Assembly (NCBI GenBank): GCA_009392675.1
Contig: VFFY01000116.1
Span: 1-7,807, forward strand
Length of the DNA stretch: 7,807 nucleotides
Reading direction: 5' to 3'
Source of the DNA: SAR202 cluster bacterium
GTDB lineage: Bacteria > Chloroflexota > Dehalococcoidia > Lucifugimonadales > UBA826
The position numbers were made by a program, and so were the translations under genes. This document shows positions 1 through 5,765 of the stretch, piece by piece; the first letter of the stretch is position 1, and each line of letters starts with the position of its first letter. Below the pieces are notes generated by a model, which ran no database searches, was not told the DNA's origin, and saw nothing but the letters and a program-made list of their open reading frames with translations.

Positions 1-1656
1 ATCAGCTGTTCCCTCTAGCAAGCCTTCTATTTCTCTGAATTGTCTCCGGACCTCTTGCACCATCGCATATGCAGCTCTTCCTACAGCCTGCATAGTAAGC
101 GCTGCAAACAAGAAGGGCATAATCGCACCAATTATGAGGCCCATCATAACTTTTACATCCATTACATCCAAAGTCTGAAGACCTACTACCTGAGCATAGG
201 CCGCCATTAGGGCCAGTGCTGTAAGAACAGCGGATCCGATAGCAAACCCTTTTCCTGTAGCCGCTGTTGTATTACCCAGCGAATCTAAAGCATCTGTTCG
301 CTCTCTAACCTCTGGATCAAGTCCTGCCTGCTCGGCAATTCCACCAGCATTATCAGCCACTGGACCATAAGCATCGGTTGCCAGAGTTATACCTAAAGTT
401 GACAGCATACCCACTGCAGCAAGGGCGATTCCATACAATTCTGCGAATTCATAAGAAAGCCACATCGCTACTACGATAACCAAGCCTGGAATTACAGTGC
501 TAATCATCCCAAGACCTAGCCCGCCGATCATAATTGTTGCGGGCCCAGTCTCCGACTGTTCAGCTAATTTTCTGGTAGGGCTATATTCGTATGACGTATA
601 GTACTCAGAGGCAGTACCTATTAATTGCCCTGCTACCAAACCTATCAACACAACCCAGAAAAGGTTGAAGTCGAGACCCAAAAGAACAATCAATCCTCCT
701 GTTCCAATTAGGACAAGGGCGCCAGCTGAAAAAATTCCCGTCCTCAAGGACCATAGGAGTCGACCCATGTCAGCTCCTTCCCCTGTTCTAACTAAAAAGG
801 TACCGATTATTGAAGCAATGATTCCTATGGATGCAACCAGAAGAGGGAACAACTGTAACTCTAAAGTTTTGGCCCCTAGGAACGATGCACCTACCGCTGC
901 TAAGGCGACAGTCGCAATTATCGATCCCACATAGGACTCAAAAAGGTCAGCTCCCATACCTGCAACGTCACCAACATTATCCCCAACATTGTCAGCTATA
1001 GTAGCAGGGTTGCGGGGATCGTCCTCGGGTATTCCTTGTTCTATCTTACCTACCAAGTCTGCCCCCACATCGGCGGCTTTGGTAAAAATTCCTCCGCCTA
1101 CCCTGGCGAACAAGGCTATTGATGATGCCCCAAATCCAAATCCAGCCACTATAGATGCATCATTACTAAAAACAATGAGCATCAAAGTCACACCTATAAG
1201 TGCAAGCCCTACCACCGACATGCCCATTACTGCTCCACTGTTAAAGGCCACCCTTAAAGCTGGGTTCAAACCTTGCATTGCTTGTACTGTGGTTCGCGTG
1301 TTTGCTCTGACGGCTATGCTCATGCCTATAAAGCCGGCCAATCCTGAACCAAAAGCTCCAACTAAGTAAGCAATCGCAGTGCCGACAGGTATTGAGGAAG
1401 TGCTCTGTTTGTCAATTCTACCAGTGACATCAAGGTCGACAAAAACAGCTAGAATAACTGCCATAATTGCAACAAATATAGCTAACAGGCGATATTCCCG
1501 TGATAGAAACGCCATGGCCCCGTCTTGAATGGCCTTACCGATAAATCGGATCTGGTCATTGCCTTCGTCTTTTCCTACAACTTTATAAGCGAGGAATGCC
1601 GCAAAGGCCAAAGAGACTAATGAGGCAACAAGAGCAACAATCTGTATCAGTTCCAT
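1..1656 (-). CDS. hppA: Membrane-integral, K+-dependent ion-pumping pyrophosphatase (C-terminus cut by window edge)
   Basis: Hydrolyses cytoplasmic pyrophosphate and uses the energy to pump H+ and/or Na+ across the membrane. The frame is open from ATG at 1656 to the window edge, giving 552 codons; the family usually has about 650-770 residues, so the C-terminal part is missing. Many hydrophobic segments alternate with the family's conserved loops: DVGADLVGKIE at 196-206, the Mg-pyrophosphate site DNVGDNVGD at 222-230, GADLFESY at 235-242 and TDAYGPVADNAGGIAE at 427-442. GNTTAATGKG at 461-470 has Ala465 and Gly468, the pair typical of K+-dependent enzymes (K+-independent ones carry Lys and Thr there). 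Glu240 in DLFES sits at the gate position seen in Na+-pumping and K+-dependent members, so the pumped ion cannot be settled by eye. AGGAG lies 6 bases before the ATG. It probably has its own promoter, 124 bases downstream of thiE. Confidence 0.97.
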   Translation of the reverse strand, partial: MELIQIVALVASLVSLAFAAFLAYKVVGKDEGNDQIRFIGKAIQDGAMAFLSREYRLLAIFVAIMAVILAVFVDLDVTGRIDKQSTSSIPVGTAIAYLVGAFGSGLAGFIGMSIAVRANTRTTVQAMQGLNPALRVAFNSGAVMGMSVVGLALIGVTLMLIVFSNDASIVAGFGFGASSIALFARVGGGIFTKAADVGADLVGKIEQGIPEDDPRNPATIADNVGDNVGDVAGMGADLFESYVGSIIATVALAAVGASFLGAKTLELQLFPLLVASIGIIASIIGTFLVRTGEGADMGRLLWSLRTGIFSAGALVLIGTGGLIVLLGLDFNLFWVVLIGLVAGQLIGTASEYYTSYEYSPTRKLAEQSETGPATIMIGGLGLGMISTVIPGLVIVVAMWLSYEFAELYGIALAAVGMLSTLGITLATDAYGPVADNAGGIAEQAGLDPEVRERTDALDSLGNTTAATGKGFAIGSAVLTALALMAAYAQVVGLQTLDVMDVKVMMGLIIGAIMPFLFAALTMQAVGRAAYAMVQEVRRQFREIEGLLEGTAD

Positions 1657-1660
1657 TGTA

Positions 1661-1667
1661 TTCTCCT
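1661..1667 (-). promoter_or_regulatory. Ribosome binding site of hppA
   Basis: The minus strand reads AGGAGAA here, with AGGAG ending 6 bases before the ATG at 1656. This is the best Shine-Dalgarno match in the left half of the window and fixes the hppA start. Confidence 0.85.
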
Positions 1668-1672
1668 AAATT

Positions 1673-1710
1673 CTTGTGCAAAAAACATAATTGGGTCAAG
1701 TTTGCACAAG
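1673..1710. repeat. Perfect 10-bp inverted repeat in the hppA leader (hairpin or operator)
   Basis: Arms CTTGTGCAAA (1673-1682) and TTTGCACAAG (1701-1710) are exact reverse complements with an 18-base spacer. On the minus strand the structure ends 5 bases before the hppA ribosome binding site, and its outer arm starts about where transcription would begin from the candidate promoter at 1716-1744. It could be a 5'-terminal mRNA hairpin or a two-half-site operator. The arms are only 40% GC and no T tract follows on the minus strand, so a terminator for thiE is less likely. Function is inferred from position only. Confidence 0.6.
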
Positions 1711-1715
1711 CTTTA

Positions 1716-1744
1716 ATTTTCTTCTTTGGAAAATCCGGGGTCAA
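1716..1744 (-). promoter_or_regulatory. Candidate sigma-70-type promoter of hppA
   Basis: On the minus strand TTGACC (1744-1739; 5 of 6 to consensus) is followed after 17 bases by GAAAAT (1721-1716; 4 of 6, keeping the key second A and last T). Transcription would start near 1709, giving a leader of about 53 bases that begins with the inverted repeat. A second TTGACCC at 1699-1693 has no good -10 box at a usable distance. The -10 box is weak, so this is a moderate call. Confidence 0.4.
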
Positions 1745-1754
1745 TATAGATGGG

Positions 1755-1769
1755 ACCCATAATATGGGT
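1755..1769. repeat. Short palindrome between thiE and hppA
   Basis: ACCCATA, one central A, then TATGGGT: 7-bp perfect arms around a single base. It lies just past the thiE stop and 11 bases upstream of the candidate hppA -35 box, a position that suits an operator. No T tract follows on either strand, so it is not a normal intrinsic terminator. It may be chance, since such short palindromes are common. Confidence 0.35.
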
Positions 1770-1780
1770 AATACTCACTA

Positions 1781-2689
1781 TTAGTTTTGTTTAAATGTGT
1801 CCCAAATATTTACCAATTTTCGGGCGGATGCCTCCGGATCTTCAGACATAGTAATAGCACTCACCATGCATACAGAATCAGCGCCTGCCTGAATAACATC
1901 CGGAAGGTTTTCAATCGTGATACCACCAATGGCAACAATTGGCAGCCCTGTCTGGGATTTCACCTTCGTAATCATGGAAGGCCCGAGCGGGTTTCTTGCC
2001 GACTTACCCATCGTCGAGGTTGCATATATGGCTCCTACGGCAAGATAGTCGACACCGAATTCTTCCGACTCTGTTGATTCCAACACTCCTCCGTTTGATC
2101 TACCGATGCATTGAGAAGGTTTTAAAATTCGCCGGGCTTCTTCAACTGGCATATCTGACTGGCCCACATGGAGAAAATCTGCCTCAGTTAATTTGGCTAT
2201 ATCAACCGCGTCATTTACTACAAAAGCAGCATTATATTGATCGCAAAGTTCTTTAATTTTATAGCAGTTTTCCAAAAATGGGGCTCGGTCATTCAATTTA
2301 TCTCTATATTGAACTACCTTCACCCCACCTTCCAATGAAGACTTAGTCATGTCATAGACATCTACTTTATTGGTTGCTTCTGGATCCACTATTATGTAAA
2401 TGCCTTCCATCTTATTTCTTATCGTTAACCTTACCTGTAGGGAAAAGTAATTCTCAATTTTGCTGATAATTTCCTTCGTTTTTTCATTACTGCCATCATC
2501 CATTTCTATGATAGTTAAGACAGCCGCACAAAGATTTAGAGCCTTTTCTAGCTTTTTAGCTACTGAAGTACTTGATTTTGATAAATTATTTGTACCTAAT
2601 ATAGAACCCAGTTCAGTTTTTAAATCTTTCTCAGTATCGGGAATAAAATCTGATATCTCCCGGCATATAGAAACTAAAAGTTCTGACAT
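1781..2689 (-). CDS. thiE: Thiamine-phosphate synthase with an unrecognised N-terminal extension
   Basis: Couples hydroxymethylpyrimidine diphosphate with the thiazole phosphate to make thiamine monophosphate, in the cytoplasm. The TIM-barrel enzyme occupies about residues 94-302 of 302: QYRDK (127-131), VNDAVDIA (158-165), HVGQSD (174-179), the phosphate-binding IGGIT (254-258) and VSAI (276-279). Residues 1-93 are extra; free-standing ThiE proteins have about 210-220 residues. The extension looks mainly helical and lacks the REGLR-type hallmark of the ThiD2 domain that some bacteria fuse to the ThiE N-terminus, so I cannot name it. The start at 2689 is supported by AAAGGAAA overlapping the upstream fmdB-like stop; the internal Met94 has no good ribosome binding site. 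Two active-site-side motifs deviate: GRSNG (196-200) where family members usually have S-T/A-H, and AIYATST (220-226) where a Pro is usual. No other thiamine gene is in view. ThiE itself is a firm call. Confidence 0.93.
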   Translation of the reverse strand: MSELLVSICREISDFIPDTEKDLKTELGSILGTNNLSKSSTSVAKKLEKALNLCAAVLTIIEMDDGSNEKTKEIISKIENYFSLQVRLTIRNKMEGIYIIVDPEATNKVDVYDMTKSSLEGGVKVVQYRDKLNDRAPFLENCYKIKELCDQYNAAFVVNDAVDIAKLTEADFLHVGQSDMPVEEARRILKPSQCIGRSNGGVLESTESEEFGVDYLAVGAIYATSTMGKSARNPLGPSMITKVKSQTGLPIVAIGGITIENLPDVIQAGADSVCMVSAITMSEDPEASARKLVNIWDTFKQN

Positions 2690-2697
2690 ATATTACG

Positions 2698-2705
2698 TTT
2701 CCTTT
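2698..2705 (-). promoter_or_regulatory. Ribosome binding site of thiE, overlapping the upstream stop
   Basis: The minus strand reads AAAGGAAA, 8-10 bases before the thiE ATG, and shares bases with the stop codon (2706-2704) of the zinc-ribbon gene. This supports translational coupling and shows that the N-terminal extension of ThiE is translated. Confidence 0.65.
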
Positions 2706-3021
2706 ATAGGTCTAATCCGTCCGGCATCTTGCCACCTCGGGCATCATCAATAGATTTCCTGACGCTATCTGGCATATCCACACCATGTTTTGAAAAAGAA
2801 GCCTCGACATTCTTCCCTATGTTGGATGAATCAGAATAATAATTATCCGCTTCAGTCTTATCAAGGGATCCTCCAAATTTGAAGGTGACCCGAGATAATT
2901 TTTTTCCAACCTCAATTGACCCACACGAAGGGCAAACTGGGTCTTGAGTGGAATTGAAAGACTTGAAGAACAACTCAAAGTCATCTTTACAATCCTTACA
3001 TCTATACTCGTATATTGGCAT
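2704..3021 (-). CDS. FmdB-family zinc-ribbon protein
   Basis: A 105-residue cytoplasmic protein whose N-terminal half is a typical FmdB/CxxC_CxxC_SSSS zinc ribbon. It starts MPIYEYRC, and the four zinc ligands are Cys8, Cys11, Cys30 and Cys33, with the usual aromatic/acidic spacer between the pairs. The C-terminal 55 residues are polar, rich in Asp, Ser and Lys, and probably disordered. Members are annotated as putative regulators after FmdB of Methylophilus, but the molecular role is mostly unknown, so no specific function is claimed. It is spaced 11 bases after rnhB and 14 before thiE, so it is an inner gene of the mnmA-rnhB-fmdB-thiE block. The ribosome binding site is weak (TTAGGTT), suggesting it depends on translation from upstream. 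Confidence 0.88.
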   Translation of the reverse strand: MPIYEYRCKDCKDDFELFFKSFNSTQDPVCPSCGSIEVGKKLSRVTFKFGGSLDKTEADNYYSDSSNIGKNVEASFSKHGVDMPDSVRKSIDDARGGKMPDGLDL

Positions 3022-3032
3022 TTTTAACCTAA

Positions 3033-3647
3033 TCAGCGCTTCATACTAGCCACGGGTTCAAAACTCGCTCTATGAATGTCAGTTGGTCCCTTAGATTTTA
3101 TAGCAATCATATGATCTCTAGTACCGTAACCTTTGTTTTTTTCAAAAGCATACCCCGAGTATTTCATATCCAAGTTAGACATATGAAAATCTCTAGTGAC
3201 TTTAGCAATAATTGATGCCGCGGCAATTGTCCTTGATATTACGTCGCCTTTTACAATGGCTTCATATGGGACAGGGCATTCATCCAATTTGACTGCATCT
3301 ACGAGAAGATAATCTGGCTGAATGAGGGATTTCTCCATAGCCCGTGTCATCGCCAGTTTTGTAGCAACAACAATACCTAGGTCATCTATTTCAGCAACAC
3401 TAGCCCAACCAACTTCCGCACATAAGGATTCAGATTTTATTGTCTTTAGGAGGTGCTCTCTTTTCCGAGCGGTGAGTTTTTTACTGTCGGTAACAGAGGA
3501 AAGTAGCAAGTCATCGACATCGGGAGGAAATATAACAAACCCGGCTGCTACAGGTCCTGCCAGGCAACCTCTTCCGACTTCATCAACACCACCAATCAAA
3601 CGATAACCTTGCAAAATTAATTTTCGCTCGATTTCAAGCGAGGTCAT
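3033..3647 (-). CDS. rnhB: Ribonuclease HII
   Basis: Cuts the RNA strand of RNA-DNA hybrids, notably 5' of single ribonucleotides misincorporated in DNA, starting ribonucleotide excision repair. The 204 residues match the family length. The signature GVDEVGRGCLAGPV begins at residue 20 and supplies Asp22 and Glu23; the GRG (25-27) that reads the ribonucleotide 2'-OH is present. Asp117 (LLVDA) and Asp135 (KGD) complete the DEDD metal site. The conserved ASIIAKVTRD (144-153) and the GYGTRDH segment (173-179) follow. The ATG at 3647 has AGAGGTG about 9 bases upstream. It lies 25 bases after mnmA and 11 before the zinc-ribbon gene, all on the minus strand, so it is probably co-transcribed with them. 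All catalytic residues are intact. Confidence 0.97.
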   Translation of the reverse strand: MTSLEIERKLILQGYRLIGGVDEVGRGCLAGPVAAGFVIFPPDVDDLLLSSVTDSKKLTARKREHLLKTIKSESLCAEVGWASVAEIDDLGIVVATKLAMTRAMEKSLIQPDYLLVDAVKLDECPVPYEAIVKGDVISRTIAAASIIAKVTRDFHMSNLDMKYSGYAFEKNKGYGTRDHMIAIKSKGPTDIHRASFEPVASMKR

Positions 3648-3672
3648 AAGGTATGGTCACCTCTAGGTTGAA

Positions 3673-4797
3673 TTAAAAAACAGCTATAGTTTCACTGCTT
3701 TTATTGATGGGAGAATTCACCGCTAAATCTTCGATGATTCCACCTCCGATCATCTCCTCATCTTGATAAAATACGACGGGTTGGCCGGGAGTTATAGCCC
3801 GCTGGGGTTCAACAAATCTTATATCTGCATAACCATCTCGAAGTATCACCAAAGCCGGTTCTTCGTTAGCTTTATATCTAATTCTTGCCTTCACTTCCAT
3901 CTCGGAATCGACTTCTACTTTTGAGGTAAAACTCAATTTATTTGCTGTAAAATCAGTTTCCATAAGATCCTCATCCGCGCCCAGCACAACTTCATTATTT
4001 TCAGAATTTATCTTTATAACATACCTAGGTTCACCATCATTAGGATTGATGCCTAGTTTACGCCGCTGACCCACGGTAAAAAACTGAATTCCTGGATGCT
4101 CTCCCAAAATGTTTCCGTCAGTATCTATAAAATTCCCTGTCTTGGGCTTTACTCTTTCTTTAACGAAGTCGCGATAATTACCACTTGGTATAAAACAAAT
4201 CTCCTGGCTATCAGGTTTTCCAGCAACCAGTAATCCGGCTTCTTCAGCAAATTTTCTTATATCCGTCTTGGTATATTCCCCAACTGGAAACTTCAGACGG
4301 CTTAATTCTTGCTGAGTAAGGGTATATAAAACGTACGATTGGTCCTTGCTTCCATCTATACCTTTCAGCAGATGAAAATTATCATCACCGGCTGAAAGCC
4401 TTGCGTAGTGACCTGTTGCTATGTAATCAGCATCAAGAAATAGAGCCCTTCTCAATAAAAAATCAAACTTGATTTTGTCATTACATGCTAGGCATGGGTG
4501 AGGTGTCCTACCTGAATCATATTCACTGACAAAGTAGTCCACCACGTGTTCTTGGAATTCTTTTTCGAAATTCACGAAGTAGTGGGGTATATCTAGCATT
4601 TGGCAGACTCGTCTAGCATCTTCCACATCCTCAACTGAACAACACCGGTTATTTGACCCATGGGAATTCTCAGAGTCTTCTGTCCAAAGTCTCAATGTCA
4701 TACCAACGACGTCGTATCCTTGATTCTTCAACAGTAATGCAGCGACGGAAGAATCCACCCCGCCACTCATTGCAACAATTACTTTTTCCTTTTTCAT
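3673..4797 (-). CDS. mnmA: tRNA-specific 2-thiouridylase
   Basis: Adds sulfur to C2 of the wobble uridine (U34) of tRNA-Lys, -Glu and -Gln, using ATP to adenylate the base and a persulfide relay to deliver sulfur. The 374 residues are the normal length. The N-terminal PP-loop reads SGGVDSS at 11-17, followed by GMTLRLW (32-38). The two catalytic cysteines are Cys105 (in CLACNDKIKF) and Cys201 (in DSQEICFIP); TGHYARL (128-134), KDQSYVLY (151-158) and FTVGQRRKLGI (240-250) are conserved, and a C-terminal beta-barrel (about 285-355) completes the enzyme. It is the first gene of the minus-strand block mnmA-rnhB-fmdB-thiE. The ATG at 4797 has no clear Shine-Dalgarno sequence. No cysteine desulfurase or TusA gene is in the window, so its sulfur donor lies elsewhere. 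Confidence 0.98.
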   Translation of the reverse strand: MKKEKVIVAMSGGVDSSVAALLLKNQGYDVVGMTLRLWTEDSENSHGSNNRCCSVEDVEDARRVCQMLDIPHYFVNFEKEFQEHVVDYFVSEYDSGRTPHPCLACNDKIKFDFLLRRALFLDADYIATGHYARLSAGDDNFHLLKGIDGSKDQSYVLYTLTQQELSRLKFPVGEYTKTDIRKFAEEAGLLVAGKPDSQEICFIPSGNYRDFVKERVKPKTGNFIDTDGNILGEHPGIQFFTVGQRRKLGINPNDGEPRYVIKINSENNEVVLGADEDLMETDFTANKLSFTSKVEVDSEMEVKARIRYKANEEPALVILRDGYADIRFVEPQRAITPGQPVVFYQDEEMIGGGIIEDLAVNSPINKSSETIAVF

Positions 4798-4861
4798 ACA
4801 ATTAGGCTAGCACATATATGATCAATTGTTATCTAAAAAAACATCTTTTGAATAAAGAATA

Positions 4862-4867
4862 TATAAT
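4862..4867 (+). promoter_or_regulatory. Perfect -10 box upstream of rsfS
   Basis: TATAAT matches the consensus exactly and ends 9 bases before the first possible rsfS ATG (4877). Transcription would start about 4874-4877. No good -35 box lies 16-18 bases upstream, and the region is AT-rich, so chance occurrence is possible. If real, an ATG at 4877 would be leaderless, while the GTG at 4958 would have a leader of about 84 bases. Confidence 0.5.
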
Positions 4868-4876
4868 TCTACCCTT

Positions 4877-5314
4877 ATGAAAAACTCGGAAAAAGATAGC
4901 GGGTCCACCTCAGCTGAATTGGAAATTGGCCACGCCTCTGATTTAAAGGAAGGTAATGTGCTACCTATTGACCAAGGTAGGTCTGCTTCTGATTTAGCAG
5001 TCGAGTCCGCCGAAAATTTACAGGCTGAAAATATACACCTGCTCGATGTGCGAGGCCTAAGTGACTTCACCGATTATTTTGTGATCCTAACCGCTACATC
5101 CTCTCGCCATCTAAGGGCAGTCGCATCGGATATTGAGTTCTCGTTAAAATCCGAGGGACACGTCATCCATCACAAAGAGGGAGATCATACCAGCGGATGG
5201 ACATTGCTGGACTATGGGAACCTAATCGTCCACCTATTTGCCCCAGAGTATCGAGAATTTTATGATTTAGAAAGCGCATGGACAGAAGCCAAAACTTTAA
5301 GAATTATTCAATAA
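4877..5314 (+). CDS. rsfS: Ribosomal silencing factor RsfS (Iojap family)
   Basis: Binds ribosomal protein uL14 on the 50S subunit and blocks subunit joining, lowering translation in starvation. As drawn, the protein has 145 residues; the core domain starts near residue 36. Visible motifs are LLDVRGLSDFTDYFVI (55-70), SSRH (75-78) and the C-terminal GWTLLDYGNLIVHLF (107-121). The first 35 residues are polar, poorly conserved in style and exceed the usual length (about 105-120). A second in-frame start, GTG at 4958, follows a strong AAGGAAGG and would give 118 residues, so the true start may be 4958. It is transcribed away from mnmA and runs into ndk tail to tail with an 11-base overlap. The family call is firm; only the start is open. 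Confidence 0.95.
   Translation: MKNSEKDSGSTSAELEIGHASDLKEGNVLPIDQGRSASDLAVESAENLQAENIHLLDVRGLSDFTDYFVILTATSSRHLRAVASDIEFSLKSEGHVIHHKEGDHTSGWTLLDYGNLIVHLFAPEYREFYDLESAWTEAKTLRIIQ
4946..4953 (+). promoter_or_regulatory. Internal ribosome binding site pointing to a GTG start of rsfS at 4958
   Basis: AAGGAAGG ends 4 bases before an in-frame GTG (codon 28 of the longer reading); the inner AAGGA is 7 bases from it. No comparable sequence precedes the ATG at 4877. Starting here yields 118 residues, the normal RsfS size. The alternative is a leaderless ATG start, which the TATAAT at 4862 would explain. Confidence 0.55.
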
Positions 5315-5753
5315 TCCATTGGTCTATGGCTCTGCCATAGTCTGTTATTTCCAATCCATCAAAGAATATAGATAATTCCCTTCCCGCTGATTCCAATGAG
5401 TCTGAACCGTGGATTAAATTCATCCCTATGGTCAAACCATAATCCCCTCTGATTGTTCCCGGAGCAGCTTCTTTAGGGTTTGTAGACCCCATAAGGTTCC
5501 TGGCTACTTCCACAGCATTTTCTCCCTCAAGTGCCATGGCAACTAGTGGCGAAGACGTTATAAATTTAACTAGGGAGTCAAAAAACGGCTTACCGACATG
5601 CTCTCCATAATGTTTGTTTGCCAATTCCTCATTAACGTGAACCATTTTAAGTCCGGCAATCCTAAGTCCCTTCCGCTCAAGCCTACCTATAATTTCGCCC
5701 ACCAGTCCCCTTTGAACACCATCCGGTTTCACCAATATTAATGTCTTTTCCAA
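5304..5753 (-). CDS. ndk: Nucleoside diphosphate kinase (TTG start)
   Basis: Transfers the gamma phosphate of ATP to other nucleoside diphosphates through a phosphohistidine, keeping NTP and dNTP pools balanced. The 149 residues cover the whole family. The N-terminal TLILVKPDGVQRGLVG (4-19) is canonical; the active-site histidine is His115 in NLIHGSDS, and the preceding TIRGDYG (100-106) is conserved. The start is TTG at 5753: no ATG is available before the conserved N-terminus, and GAGGA lies 7 bases upstream. That ribosome binding site shares bases with the tsaB stop codon, so translation is probably coupled to tsaB. It is the last gene of the tsaE-tsaB-ndk operon, and its last 11 bases overlap the end of the opposing rsfS. 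Confidence 0.98.
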   Translation of the reverse strand: MEKTLILVKPDGVQRGLVGEIIGRLERKGLRIAGLKMVHVNEELANKHYGEHVGKPFFDSLVKFITSSPLVAMALEGENAVEVARNLMGSTNPKEAAPGTIRGDYGLTIGMNLIHGSDSLESAGRELSIFFDGLEITDYGRAIDQWIIE

Positions 5754-5760
5754 TAGATTT

Positions 5761-5765
5761 TCCTC
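5761..5765 (-). promoter_or_regulatory. Ribosome binding site that sets the ndk TTG start
   Basis: GAGGA on the minus strand, 7 bases before the TTG at 5753. Its first two bases are also the last two bases of the tsaB stop codon (TGA, 5766-5764), a classic coupling arrangement. It is the main argument for a TTG start. Confidence 0.75.

Noticed and set aside
665..1369. Plus-strand open frames at 665-934 and 989-1369
   Set aside because: They lie antisense inside hppA, whose conserved motifs are unmistakable on the minus strand; the translations are Pro/Ala/Thr-rich with no recognisable motif and no ribosome binding site.
1673..1710. Inverted repeat read as an intrinsic terminator of thiE
   Set aside because: On the thiE strand no T run follows the second arm, the stem is AT-rich with a long spacer, and the hppA ribosome binding site follows directly.
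1596..1784. Plus-strand frame of 62 codons spanning the hppA start and its upstream gap
   Set aside because: It runs across the hppA ribosome binding site and inverted repeat, has no ribosome binding site of its own and no recognisable features.
1787..2753. Plus-strand frames at 1787-2077, 1996-2256 and 2460-2753
   Set aside because: All are antisense to thiE and the zinc-ribbon gene start or end and show no protein-like conservation.
3322..3606. Plus-strand frame of 94 codons inside rnhB
   Set aside because: Antisense to the RNase HII catalytic region; low-complexity Ser/Thr/Pro content.
4798..4876. Imperfect dyad around TGATCA in the mnmA-rsfS spacer as an operator, and a promoter for mnmA
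   Set aside because: Only the central six bases and a few flanking ones match, which is expected in AT-rich spacer; no -35/-10 pair of acceptable quality was found on the minus strand.
4822..5070. Minus-strand frame of 82 codons opposite the rsfS start
   Set aside because: It is antisense to the rsfS N-terminus and core and has no motif; its 3' end would fall in the mnmA spacer.
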